Positions 33,301 to 42,690 are shown, numbered from the stretch's first letter. The stretch is DNA of 64,000 nt from Lycorma delicatula (GCF_047948215.1 NC_134455.1:302206147-302270146), one strand, 5' to 3'. Program-made: numbers and translations. The notes: generated by a model not told the origin, from the letters alone.

Positions 33301-36300
33301 TTCTATTAGCAATTAAAATGTGTATTTTTACATTCCTTAGAGTTATAAAGATTGTAAAGGGAGCTTTTACCAATGTTTTCATTGAAAGTTTAATTTTGAT
33401 TTATGTAGTAACTTGCAGAATAATATTTTTCTTAGTTATGACAAAATTAGAATAATGAGTAATACTCCAATAATAATTTTTTTCTAATACAAGTAAAACC
33501 ATCCTCTACATTGTTCATATATAATAAAAAAGCAGGTGCATATCTTATAAGATTTTCTTGGATGTCATTTTATTAATACTTCTCAATTGTTTTTCTATTA
33601 CTGATCATGCAAAAACTACTGCACCAATTTTGATGAATATTTAAAAAAAAAATTCTTTCTTTTTTTTATAAAGAAACATGTAGGGCTGCAAAACACCTTA
33701 TAATACATTCATTTTTTTGAAAAATGAAGAAATTATGAATTTGAAAAATTTATCAGTTTGTGAAACATGTAAATTTCTTCACTGAGCGAGTTCTAATCAA
33801 TTTTTTGATCAATTTTATTGAATATGTTTCTATCAAGAAACATAGAGGCTATAAAAAACTACAAGCTGAACTTCAAGCAGCATCCAGAGCTGCCGAAACT
33901 AAGAATCAAACAAACGAGTGTCAAAGGGCTCAAGCTACACAAGTATTCATGAGATGCACGCTGGTAGTTGCTAGTTATTGATAAATTTAATTTAATAAAA
34001 ACGAATTTGTAGAAGTTAATAAATTATTATTAGTATAGATGAAGAAGAAAACTATATGATTTCAAATGGCCAGATTCTCTTTCTTGGAAATAGTTCTTTA
34101 GGAACGAAATATTTCATATTTCCACACATATGATTACTCATTTATGAATTAGATTCTGTTTGATTTGCTTCTCTCAGTAACACCATAAATTTAATCTAAG
34201 AAAATCTATAAAATAAATTATATATGTTCATTTAAAAAGAAATTAATCAGAATATTCATAATTTTATATTTAAGACAAGAACTATATGAAATCTGTAAAC
34301 ATAATAATTTTTAAAAAATTGTCAACGTAAGTATGCCAGAAGGGTGGATTTCCAGTTTTAGTTAACCTTGCAAAGATGTCCAAAAACCAATTTTTTGTCT
34401 CTAACTATGGTTTCTGTGAACTGATTCACTTGAAAATCAGTAGGGCTGAATTCACAAAAGAAGTGTATCACCTCATCAAGTTTCATCAAAATTGGTTAAG
34501 ATTTGCATCTGGTAGAGCAGATGAAAAAATCTTATACATACTTATATAAACATTGTAGAATTATGTTCAGGAGAGTCCAAAATGTAAAGAAAAGTTAGTC
34601 CTCCCTCCCCACAACACCCTCTTATAAAATATGACCAGGTGCAGTAGTAATTCTACAATTTTTTTGGAAATCTGTAAAAACAATATTTCTTGTATTCAAG
34701 TTTCTCAGTTAGGATATCAAAACTTAGTCAAAAAGATATTTCTAGTGGCATATAATTTAACATTTAATTTTGTATATATTATTATTTATTTAATTATCTA
34801 TGAATGTATAAAGTATTTTGTATGCTTCACCATTACTACATAGGCTTTGTATAGAACAGTTGATAATCATCAAACCAGTCTTAACTCTTAAAATAATCTA
34901 TTCTTAAGAAAATAAAAAGGAATGTAGAAAAAATACACAAAAGAAAAGACAACAGTGTATCCAAAAACCCTACTCTTTGTCTCTAAATTCTTTGGTTCCT
35001 GTGAACTAATTTGTTTCAAAAACAGTAGGGCTCTATTCCCAATAGGTTTACATCATCCCACCAAGTTTCATCAAAATCTGTTAAGATTTGCGTCCGATAA
35101 AGCAAATGAAAATATCATATAGATAGATACAAATGTAGGAAAAGTAGGCTAAGAGAAGTAGGAGAATTAAGGTAATGCTTAATTGTTGTCTTGAGGCAGG
35201 GTGTCAGTCTAAAGAGTATCTTGGTACGGTACGTTGTTGTGTTTAGTCTGTGGAATTTTTTTAAAGTTTTGTGTATTCGCACAAGCCCTTGTTTTTCTAA
35301 ATATGGAATCCAGATTTTGGATTAATCGCAAAAGATATTTAAAAAATGGCCTTTCATTTAGCAGAAGAAAATTGTCTGCAATATCCTTGCAAAGGTAACA
35401 CTATCAGAAGTTGAAGTAGCTTTACTCTTTCATGAGAAGACATCCTGAAATTAGTTTGTAAAAATAACAAACCTCTATGAGAAGAATTAAAGGATTGACC
35501 CAATAAAATGTTGAAAATGTTTTTGGAGAGGATCATTAGTAATTGTCGTTGCATGGATAAGTGGCACTGACTACTTCATTCCTCCCCTGCTTGTATTTCT
35601 TCGAAAAAATTAAAAACCAGAGCTGTAAGTTGGAGTACCAAATGGAAGCATGGCAGCTTATCTTAACTCTGGCTGGATAGAGTCTAAAAGCTTCCTTAAA
35701 TTGTTTCAGGAGCAATTCTTAGACAGTGTGAAGCCTACTAAGGAAGACCCAGTAATCCTAGTTCTGGATGGAAATTACGCTTACACAAGAAACTTGCTGT
35801 TACTTGAATCAGTTAAGGAAAATGGGGTGCACAAAATGAGTTCACCACCTCACTACTCTCCACAAAATGCAACTGCTTGATAGAGCCTTCATGTAGACAT
35901 TAAGGACTTACTGTGCAAGAAATAGAAAACTGGTTAAAGCAAAATGTTGGCAGGGTTATAACATATTACCAAATTGCAAAGCTGTTCGGCGAGCTGTACA
36001 AAAATCAGCCACCACGCTAATGCCAAACATAGTTTTAGAGTTACTGGGCTTTATCCTTTGAACAGAAACAAGTTCAAAGATCATGAATTTTCAGTGGTTG
36101 ACTTTAATGAGTCTGTCAGTCAATAAGAAGGCCCAAGAAACCCAGTCTCTCCATCACCAACAAATGCCAGTCTACCATCTATAACAAATCAAAACTTCCT
36201 CCAGGACAATCTGAGCCTCAACCTGGACCCGCGGTTTTCAACAACTTAGGGATAAAAGTGCTCATGTTCAATAATAATCCAGTTGTTACCATTGCTAAAC

Positions 36301-39300
36301 AGTAGTAGACTTTTTCCAAGTGACATAAGTCTCTTACTACAACTGACAAAAAATGCTCAAAAAAAGAAAAAACGACCAAATTGCCCATCATCAATCCTAA
36401 CAAGTTCACCTTATAAAAATACACTTTGTGAAGATATTGTTAAAAAAAAAAAAAGTGCAGCTAAAAACATTTTTGGTAATTCCTTAAAAAAGGAAACCTG
36501 AAACAAAACTGAAAAGAAAAACAAAAGTGTGCCTAGGAAAGAAAGTAAAAAAAGAAGGATGATAAAACTTGAATCATCAGAGACAGCCTTACATACAGAT
36601 GAAGATCCTAATCAAATGACAGACTTGAGTGTCTACAGATGACAGACGGTGAAGATGATTTGTAGTATCCTTACTGCAACCAGTCTTAACTGATTAAAGA
36701 TAGACAAGGAGAAAAATGGATCTTATGCATAAAATGTTGCAAATGATGTCACGAAGACTGTTTTAGAACTAATGACTTCAAAACCTTCATTTGTGATTTT
36801 CTGTTTAGAAAGCTAAATTCCAAAATTTCAGGTGAAAATATTCTATAAGATTTATAGTTTGCATTTTTTTTGTATGTATAATTATTTATGACAACTCATC
36901 TATGTTCTTTATTAATTTTTATTATCTTCTAAATGATTAAATTAATTTTCCTTGCTTACCACCCTACTCTTTTTGAATAATTAATTTAGTGTTCCTAACA
37001 TCGCCCCGTGCAATATTAGGAACACATCCTTTGCAATATAAGAGTACTATTTTTCAACCTACAAAAATGTATTTTTTATTTTTATTTTTTTATATTATAA
37101 ATTATGTATGGTATTGTATTGTTGATAGTTTCCAGTGTGGTACAGTATTAATTACACTGATTTACTTAATTTTTGTTTCTAACATGCGATACATGATTTT
37201 AATCTGTTCTTTGATGTTGAAAACAAGTATGAATACAGAATCTTTCTATCACCCACCATTTTTGAAAAATTTTTAAATTTTAATTAAAGGATTGTTTCAT
37301 TTTTCAATGTATAGTTTGCATTTTAAGCTCCTATATTGTATTTTGTTAGCTAATTTTTTATTGTTTAACTTTGTTAACATAATTTGTAAGGTATAAATAA
37401 ACAATACTAGACAAAGAATTAAATCATTTCATTGTCACAGTCACATATTATGACATATCTAATACTGAAGAGTGAGCCTTCATGGACAAGATTAATCATG
37501 TCTGTGCAAAAAACACAGCTGTGTTGTTTGTATTAAGCATTGGATTTAGGAATGAATTAATTTTGTACAGTCTTATTGCTGTTTTAAGTTTGTTAACAAT
37601 GCAGTGTCATAATGCGTGTCTGTCTCTTCTTTTAACTATACTTTTAGAGATTCTTCATCAGTTTGCTGCATCACCTCTTCATTTGTCAGTTTATCCATCC
37701 ATCTGATTTTTAACATTCTCCTATAGCACCATATTTCAAAAGATTCTAATCTTTTCTTCTCAGGTTCTCCGATCGTTCAAATTTCACTTCTATTTAAAGC
37801 TACACTCCAAACATATACTTTCAAAAATCTTTTCCAGACGTTTAAATTAATTTTTGATATAAACAAATTGTATTTCTGACTGAAGGCTCATTTTGCCTGT
37901 GCTATTCGGCATTTTATTCACTCCTGCTTCGTCCATCTTTAGTAATTCGACTTCCCAAATAACAAAATTCTCTATCTCCATATTCTTTTCTATTTCTATT
38001 TTTACATTCAGTGGTCCATCTTCATTATTTCTACTACATTTCATTACTTTTGTCTTGTTCTTGTTTATTTTCATGAGGAAGTTCTTGCATAGGACATCAT
38101 CCATGCCGTTCATTGTTCCTTCTAAATCCTTTTTACTCGCAGCTAGAATTACTATATCATCAGCAAATTGTTCAGGCAAGCATGAACATAACTTGCCTGA
38201 AGTTGCCTTGATCACTGAAGTTCCTGGGCTTAACTCTGACCTCATATTGGTAAAATTTATAATAAATCCTAAACATCTAATGACCTCAATAGTTAAACTT
38301 AAAAAATAAAATAAAAATAAAAGTATTTTGTTAAGAAATAAATTGAGGTTGTATATTTTTCATTACACTATAGAACATTTTTTTTTATAAGTCCCTCCAT
38401 CACTCCAATGGGAGGGATGATTTGTTCAAACACCAGAATATTTGTTTAGAAGCTTAATCCAGTAAAGGTAATCCATACATAAAATATGAACATTTAAGTA
38501 TTTATATCATATTTTTATGAGTATTTTGTAGCAAAAATAAAAAGAAAATTATTGTAATGTAAGAGATAATAGTTGTTCTTATGGTGATCATGGAGTCTAA
38601 AAATCATTCTCCTTTCAGTCAAGTAAGACAAAATTTGTGGTAGTAGTTAGCAAATAAATCTTCTACATCAGACATTCTTTGGGTTAATTCCTGGCAAAGA
38701 CTGGCACTCTTTAATCAATCATTTCTTTGTTAAAATAAGTATAGAAGTGTCCCTAAGGACATTATACAAAAACCCTTCTCACGAGTTAATTTTGTATTTT
38801 TCCCATGTTATAAACAAAACATACAAATCTTTATGTAACAACAGAATAAGCAATAACGTCTAAGTTTATGTTGAATTCTTTAAGTTATAGCTATGCATCA
38901 AGAGATTTGTGCCAAATATATTCTACACTGTAATTAAAATGACTGGCAAAGAGAATTTTTCTTGAGAAATATTAATTTCTATTCCTCGTAACTACTAATT
39001 AGATAATGATTGTTTAAGCATACTTAGTGATGTTCATGTGACTGTATTTCAATATTATGGGATATTAATAGATTTCTTTTGATTGTTTGACATCAGTTGT
39101 TACGGTTTCTAAGCACTAATAAATGCCGGCAATAATATGCAAGGAAACTACACACAATATATCCCTTTGTTGGTTTATGGAATCAATTTAGTAAACATGA
39201 ATTCAGCCATTGAATCTATCCTTAATTTTGACCCTTTAATTTCCCAACTGTAACTTCCTGAGAGTAATACCTGGGTTATTACAGATTATTTATTTCTCTT

Positions 39301-42300
39301 ATTATTAAGAGAAATTATTGACAACTGTTGATGCCTAAAAATCACTATTTGTTTATCATACAAGGGTTATTTTTTCAAGGTTCGATCAGTCACGAAATTA
39401 AAACCACAGTGAAAATAAAATATTTTTTATTTGTAACAAGTACTTACATAGTTACACTATTTCTCTACATAGTCGCCTCTCCGATTTAGACATTTGTCGT
39501 AGCGTGGTACCAACTTTCCAATACTCTCGTCATAGAACGGAGCCGCCTGTGTTTTCAGCCACACAGTTGCGCACATAATTTGCGGCACTGAAGCCTCTCA
39601 CTGATAATGGTGTAGAGAGCTGACCTTAACATTTCAGGAAACGAATCACTCAATACAGAAATTGTAAACCGATAATTTTCTCGAATTGCCTCATCCACTC
39701 GCTCAACGAGATCATCGGTTGACACCCGTTTCCTTCCCTGACCGCCTGCATCATGAACATCTGCACGTTCTGCTTTAAAGTTGCTGCATCATTGTTGCAC
39801 TTTGCTGTCACTCATTGAAGTTTCACCGTACACATTACTTATTCGTCGATGAATTTCAGCTGCATTACACCCGTGAGCCTGAAGAAATCGAATTACTGCA
39901 CGCACTTCACACTTGGCGGGAGATGCTATTGTTGTACACATGTTTACGTGCTAGCTGCGTGTTCATAACTAAACGAAGTGACGCGGCGTGATTGAAAGCC
40001 ATACTAGAGACGCTGCGCAACACATGCGCAAAGGTTTATCCAATTTTTGCGCGGATTTTTATTTCGCGACCAATCGGACCTTGAAAAAAAATAACCCTCG
40101 TATTAAACAATATAATAAATTTTTATACTAATTAGATATTTAATTATCATTTATTTTATAAACTGTAATCAAAGTAAAAAAATTAACAGTTGCTGCATTT
40201 CATTAGTATATGTATTGGTAGTATTACAGCAAAAATTATCTTAAAAATTACATTGAGGTTCTTAAAATTAATTATATGAGGTTCAAATAATGTAGGTTTT
40301 GTGGCAGTTGTAGTAAATATACAGATATAATGGATCTTATTAACATAAAGTTTTCAAATAACTTGCACATCAGTTAGTAGTAAACTACACTTACAGATAT
40401 AATATTAACTACTATTCAGCAGTTTAGACTCAAAAATGAGAAAACAGTTTTGTTATGAATTATTTTTTTGATCAGAAAATTAGCTGCTGTAAAGCTTTTT
40501 GACTTTACTAACGAATACTTTTACTAGCACATGTTCAGAAGTAAAGTTACAGTTATGATGTTTATTGGTTAATTAAAAAATTTATTTCATAATTTGATTA
40601 TAAAAAAAAACTGTTTGTTGAGAAATTGCTTCATTTTATTTATATGTAGAATGTTTTTATTTTTGTTGCAACTTGATAGGACTGTAATAATGATGGTGTC
40701 ACAGATTGTGATGATTTTGCAATGCTTCATTTCAATCTTAAAGATGACTGTTCAACTTCTTTAGCAGCGACTAATTTTGGTCGAAGATATTCTACATGCA
40801 GGCCTACAGCAAGCCCTAGAAGTGAGTTTATCTAGAAGTTTAAATATTTATACAATGCATAAATCCAAAATTTTAAATAATCTTTAAAGAAATAAATCTG
40901 AAAAATTTAAATAATGCTTCTTATTGTGGCATAATTATTGTGGCATAATAATTCTTATTATCTATAATATTCTAAAAATAAGTCCAAATAAGTAAATCCA
41001 TCTTAAATTTTAATATAATTTAAGATGTTAAGTAAAATTTTTGTAAATGGTTCTTGTTTTCCAGTTTTTCTGAAAATCAGATAAAAATTTATCACTTTTT
41101 TATAGTAAATATGACAAATTTTTTTATAGTAAAATTCTTTTAATTACAGTTCACAATTTATCTATTTGTATTAACTTGTACAATGTAACATTATTGCCTA
41201 GTTTACTACAAACTATTCATGAATTTTCTTAATTTTAGGCTCTAAACAAATTTTAGATAAAAATAATTATACTGAGATAATAACAAAACTACTCATTTTT
41301 GCATTTAATAATGAAATTACAAATTGAACTATTTGTTAATACAAATTAAAATTTTATAAAAATAGTCAAAAGAGATATTCCTTTAACTTTCAATTTTTTG
41401 TAGATGAAAAAAAATTAAAAGTTGTTTTGCCATTGACTTATGCTTTGCAAATTTTTATTCTCAAAATTATTTGTTATCTGAACTAGAAAGAAAAAACATA
41501 CTTAAGATGAAATTTTAAGAAGCAAGTAATTTTGACAGATGTCTGTTTTTGAATGATGTAAGTCTGTTCATGGTTTGTTTTGATGTAATTCTAGTTGCTT
41601 TTTATAGTTTTTATGGGACAAATATTTCCTTCAGCTCAGAGTACCCTGTTACATCATGTTTGTACCACTTACCAGGTGATTCGATAACTATGGGGTGACC
41701 ATAAGGAAATTGACATACATCAGCAATTTATTTAAGGTCAAATGATAAAGAAAACATTTAATATAATTACTGGTTCAGATATGTTTTGTTTCCAGTAATC
41801 ACTACTGGTAGAATTTCCCAAATTTTTTCTATAAATGAAAATTAACACCAATCTCCATTTCAGTGGATGCCAATTATATAAGACTACTGAAGTTTTAAGT
41901 CAAAGAAATTTAATTTGACTCAAAGCACCCGCAACTTTTTGTAAAATTTTATCAAACACTGTGTAAACATTTGTCAAAAATTATTATGTTAAACTACAAA
42001 TAAACTTATAAATCTAACAATACAATCTATAGTGAATAAAATTTCGGTTAAATTCTCATAAATAAAGAAAATAAAAATTTTTGAACATTTTAAAAAACAA
42101 ATCAACATTTATTGGAAAGGAAACGACCCAAATAGGTAACAGGTATATATCTAAGATCAAAACCAGTAGTGAATCAGAAAACATGCAATTCTTGTCCTTT
42201 TCTTGTATAGACGTTTTATCTGTATTAAAATGCATTACAATAACTTACTGAAACAAAATTACAAAAAATAATCAACAATTTTTATTTCAGGATCAGATGA

Positions 42301-42313
42301 GAATAGATTTTAG
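18283..42313 (+). CDS. i-type (invertebrate) lysozyme / destabilase, gene 2, complete
   Basis: Five exons (18283-18337, 23616-23801, 33070-33143, 40680-40821, 42291-42313) with GT..AG borders join without a frame break into 480 nt, 159 residues plus stop. The first 18 residues are a signal peptide (MTIKSYFYYFIITTIIAT). The mature protein has the destabilase pattern CMRCLCNAASSC, CGPFQLSRSYW, DCAQDYSC, then DCNNDGVTDCDDF. The position of the catalytic Glu in bivalve enzymes is Ala and the Asp is lost, so a muramidase role is doubtful; an immune, digestive or isopeptidase role is possible. Intron phases match gene 1. Introns are 5.3, 9.3, 7.5 and 1.5 kb and hold most of the mobile elements in this part of the window. 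Confidence 0.87.
18522..18665 (+). mobile_element. tRNA-derived SINE (family A)
   Basis: The head (18522-18589) has an A-box-like TGGCGCGATTG and a textbook B box GGGTTCGAATCCC. A tail follows with CATTCTCTGAAGCAATA and CCGGAGGTAAAAAAA. AAAAGTCTC occurs on both sides (18502-18510 and 18662-18670), a probable target duplication. It sits 185 bp inside the first intron of lysozyme 2. Frames overlapping it on either strand are spurious. Confidence 0.85.
19543..19562 (-). repeat. Short interstitial (TTAGG)n-like array
   Basis: CCTAACCTAACCTAACC, about three and a half units of the insect telomere repeat read on the minus strand. Too short to be a telomere. Confidence 0.7.
20733..20762. repeat. 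13-bp perfect hairpin
   Basis: ATTTAAGGTTATC, loop AACA, then its exact reverse complement. In an intron; no U-run follows to suggest a terminator-type signal. Confidence 0.75.
21030..21835 (-). mobile_element. Non-LTR retrotransposon RT C-terminal remnant
   Basis: The minus strand from 21830 to 21600 reads QEAQEAMELLHEIATKTGLQ then ISCEKT...VEKFKYLGKYIQM, the end of the RT palm and the thumb of a non-LTR polymerase. Further on come LPLLEHQASQ and, in another frame, IIRKIFGAVHKDG, the usual C-terminal block. At least two frameshifts. It is antisense to lysozyme 2 within its first intron. Confidence 0.78.
21840..23600. other. Intron DNA, nothing recognised
   Basis: AT-rich intron sequence up to the second exon of lysozyme 2; no repeat or coding feature supported. 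Confidence 0.5.
23616..23801 (+). CDS. Lysozyme gene 2, exon 2
   Basis: The acceptor TTGTTATCAG ends at 23615 and the donor G|GTAATT follows 23801. Phase 1 at both ends, as in gene 1. Encodes CGIYVSNLSPVCMRCLC through DNPNRDG, with the CGPFQLSRSYW signature. Confidence 0.88.
23890..24860. other. Intron DNA, nothing recognised
   Basis: AAT/ATA-rich sequence in the second intron of lysozyme 2, with runs such as those around 24430-24700 but no definable element. Confidence 0.5.
24863..25770 (-). mobile_element. Non-LTR retrotransposon 3' end (R1/I-like)
   Basis: The plus strand begins with a T-run at 24864-24874, i.e. a minus-strand poly(A) tail marking the 3' end. Upstream on the minus strand, decayed frames read RVASAYQTVSEPAILVIIGV and IPIFLLEKERQAAYRRRR. 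These give way to a C-terminal segment with VRDDAEHIFLKWWAAD, where R1/I-type polymerases have a CCHC-like knuckle (the Cys residues are gone). The piece is strikingly GC-rich for the window, which argues for recent arrival. It is antisense to lysozyme 2. Confidence 0.72.
25775..26650. other. Intron DNA, nothing recognised
   Basis: AT-rich spacer between two mobile-element remnants in the second intron of lysozyme 2. Confidence 0.45.
26690..27900 (+). mobile_element. Tc1/IS630-type DDE transposase remnant
   Basis: The plus strand contains, across frames and with stops, pieces of a DDE_3-type transposase: KENMRKMIKSIGFQFRKCKN, RPVVYVDET, KKCWQSDEVPGVFVNSNAG, LILAQAGEDMGFIDG, then a decayed catalytic stretch and LPPYNPDFNPNE near 27580 (the third acidic block). 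A short acidic tail follows up to about 27900. Many lesions; extinct copy. It is in the sense direction of the lysozyme 2 intron. Confidence 0.72.
27950..28430. other. GC-rich segment of unknown origin
   Basis: About 480 bp of markedly higher GC content directly after the Tc1-like remnant, with no open frame or family match. It could be the tail of that element or a separate insertion. Confidence 0.4.
28690..30110 (-). mobile_element. Mariner/Tc1-like remnant, same superfamily as 7304-8648
   Basis: The minus strand from about 29330 reads KEWFHPGSYINSQNTRLWST, then NPHELHKQSLHEAKIGVWVG, then FFENTVNCYRY, and close to 28930 a PDPTPPDYF block. These match the DDE half of the DUF4817-type transposases. 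About 30060-29650 reads as the N-terminal helix-turn-helix half. The two halves are separated by a SINE insertion, and the element is full of stops and frameshifts. End repeats were not identified. Confidence 0.68.
29471..29633 (-). mobile_element. SINE family A nested in the mariner remnant
   Basis: Reverse orientation copy with the B box GGGATTCTTCGAACCCGGG (slightly altered) and head end CTCGCGCCACGGAGGCC on the plus strand. It is flanked by a perfect 15-bp target duplication, GCAAGCCGATACCTT, at 29456-29470 and 29634-29648. Nesting proves it is younger than the host transposon. Confidence 0.88.
30115..30870. other. Intron DNA, nothing firmly recognised
   Basis: AT-rich. A small GATGATGGAGTAACGGCTCC stretch near 30814 resembles stem-loop motifs of retroelement tails but is too short to assign. 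Confidence 0.4.
30880..32060 (-). mobile_element. RTE-type non-LTR retrotransposon, 5' part with endonuclease
   Basis: Minus strand. 32060-31870 matches the 5' leader seen in insect RTE-like elements (HETLPMVRRLESSMIQSSW then TEGATTLERYLLRARL). 31490-31250 reads KGQAGVGFAMNKKMRNRVEY then FKKLSDRIIVITIK. 31190-30900 reads GNIVGEYGLGKRNERGD, IYTWKKPGDTAKCQVDYIV and GGDIDSDHDLVIMNCKL, the AP-type endonuclease with its SDHD catalytic end. The reverse transcriptase is absent here. A related RT tail lies at 37616-38300, in the same orientation but not contiguous. Antisense to lysozyme 2. Confidence 0.8.
32255..32380 (+). mobile_element. Degenerate SINE family A copy
   Basis: The head GTAGAGTGGTAACATCTCTA and the B-box region GGTTCCAGATGCGAGTCCTG followed by GTCAGGCA align with the family A head. 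The tail CACTATCATCCATCATCG matches the family tail loosely. No clear target duplication. Confidence 0.6.
32385..33060. other. Intron DNA before exon 3 of lysozyme 2
   Basis: AT-rich, with a T-run near 32730-32748; no feature supported. Confidence 0.45.
33070..33143 (+). CDS. Lysozyme gene 2, exon 3
   Basis: The acceptor TTTCCATAG ends at 33069 and the donor AAA|GTATGT follows 33143. With the preceding G it reads AFLDCAQDYSCSQKVVENYI then IRFGK. Length (74 nt) and phases are identical to the gene 1 counterpart. Confidence 0.88.
34379..34540 (+). repeat. Direct repeat unit 1
   Basis: Diverged copy of 34960-35120. Both hold TTTGTCTCTAA, CTGTGAACT, CAGTAGGGCT, AAGTTTCATCAAAAT and GTTAAGATTTGC in order. 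The FTCATCAAAAT-type motif is common in insect interspersed repeats; the family is not identified. Confidence 0.6.
34960..35120 (+). repeat. Direct repeat unit 2
   Basis: Second copy of the 160-bp unit at 34379-34540, 420 bp further on and shortly before the pogo-like remnant. It may mark an element boundary or a local duplication. Confidence 0.6.
35236..36850 (+). mobile_element. pogo/Tigger-like transposase remnant with C-terminal finger
   Basis: Plus-strand pieces in order: MAFHLAEENCLQYPC (HTH region), a short HPEISL motif, then after a deletion near 35550 the DDE core SGWIESKSFLKLFQEQFLDS, VILVLDGNYAYTRN and ENGVHKMSSPPHYSPQNATA. Next are LDRAFM, ITYYQIAKLFGELY and MPNIVLELLGF. Around 36665-36810 a Cys/His-rich segment with EKWILCIKCCK and CHEDCFRTNDFKTFICDF looks like the PHD-type finger found at the end of some pogo/jerky proteins. 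Multiple frameshifts; not functional. In the third intron of lysozyme 2. Confidence 0.75.
37150..37613 (+). repeat. Inverted copy of the copy B 5' region
   Basis: Reverse complement of 14458-14910, ending exactly at the ATG that starts copy B. No coding sequence of that family follows; a retrotransposon remnant begins immediately. It is a solo terminus, or a short non-autonomous relative. Confidence 0.8.
37616..38300 (-). mobile_element. Non-LTR RT C-terminal half (RTE/CR1-like)
   Basis: The minus-strand frame at 38245-37847 carries EQFADDIVILAASKKDLEGT, with FADD being the catalytic palm motif, then FLMKINKNKTKVMKCSRN. 37770-37620 reads EKKRLESFEIWCYRRMLKIR then WMDKLTNEEV, the conserved C-terminal block. 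The first half of the RT is missing and the frame breaks at least twice. Antisense to lysozyme 2. Confidence 0.8.
38310..39355. other. Intron DNA, nothing recognised
   Basis: AT-rich sequence in the third intron of lysozyme 2. A short GGGAGGGA/TCCCTCC hairpin sits near 38394-38419. Confidence 0.45.
39361..40100 (-). mobile_element. Internally deleted mariner element
   Basis: 740 bp bounded by TA (39359-39360 and 40101-40102) and inverted repeats: AGGGTTATTTTTTCAAGGTT on the left, and AGGGTTATTTTTTTTCAAGG on the complement at the right end. The minus strand encodes the mariner N-terminus (MCTTIASPAKCEVRAVIRFL, then AAEIHRRISNVYGETSMSDS and a second helix-turn-helix up to ERLQ). It then jumps to the last coding block (WYHATTNV, IGEA). 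The catalytic core is deleted. It is non-autonomous, in the third intron of lysozyme 2, 580 bp before exon 4. Confidence 0.85.
40680..40821 (+). CDS. Lysozyme gene 2, exon 4
   Basis: The acceptor AACTTGATAG ends at 40679. The exon opens in phase 0 with DCNNDGVTDCDDFAMLHF and continues through LKDDCSTSLAATNFGRRY to CRPTASPR. A strong donor A|GTGAGT follows 40821 in phase 1. If not spliced, the frame ends four codons later (SEFI then TAG). Confidence 0.85.
40830..42285. other. Last intron of lysozyme 2, nothing recognised
   Basis: AT-rich intron without identifiable repeats. Confidence 0.45.
42291..42313 (+). CDS. Lysozyme gene 2, terminal exon
   Basis: The acceptor TTTTTATTTCAG ends at 42290. 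The 23-nt coding part completes the split codon and reads RSDENRF then TAG. Chosen because both splice sites are near consensus and the phase fits. Confidence 0.65.
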
Positions 42314-42611
42314 TAATGAAGTCAAAGTAAAGAAACCAACTCAAACAAGCTTAGCGGATCAGTTGTATAAATATTATCAATAGCTGAAGAAATACAACTC
42401 ATTTCCATCAAGTCCATATAAAATCAGAAAATATCATGCTGTATTTAATAAGTTATAAATGGTTCCTTCAGATTTAAGTGTGTGTAGATTTACATAGAAG
42501 TGAATAACATAAAGCAAAAAATGATGCTTTATGTAAATTAAGGTTATTATTTTTTATTTATTTAGATTTACTGTTAAGGGATACTAAATACTTTTAACAA
42601 CTACATATATT

Positions 42612-42613
<2 letters not shown>

Positions 42614-42644
<31 letters not shown>
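42614..42644. repeat. TG/GT microsatellite in the lysozyme 2 3' UTR
   Basis: 31 bp of uninterrupted alternating T and G between stop codon and poly(A) signal. Confidence 0.95.
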
Positions 42645-42646
<2 letters not shown>

Positions 42647-42690
42647 ATGCATTTTTTTAGTAATTATATGAAAAGAATTAATATTGTTGA

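Noticed and set aside
36989..37276. 95-codon plus-strand frame
   Set aside because: Hydrophobic AT-rich translation overlapping the inverted repeat; no conserved motif or splice logic.
37893..38309. 138-codon plus-strand frame
   Set aside because: Complement of the reverse-transcriptase remnant with the FADD motif on the other strand.
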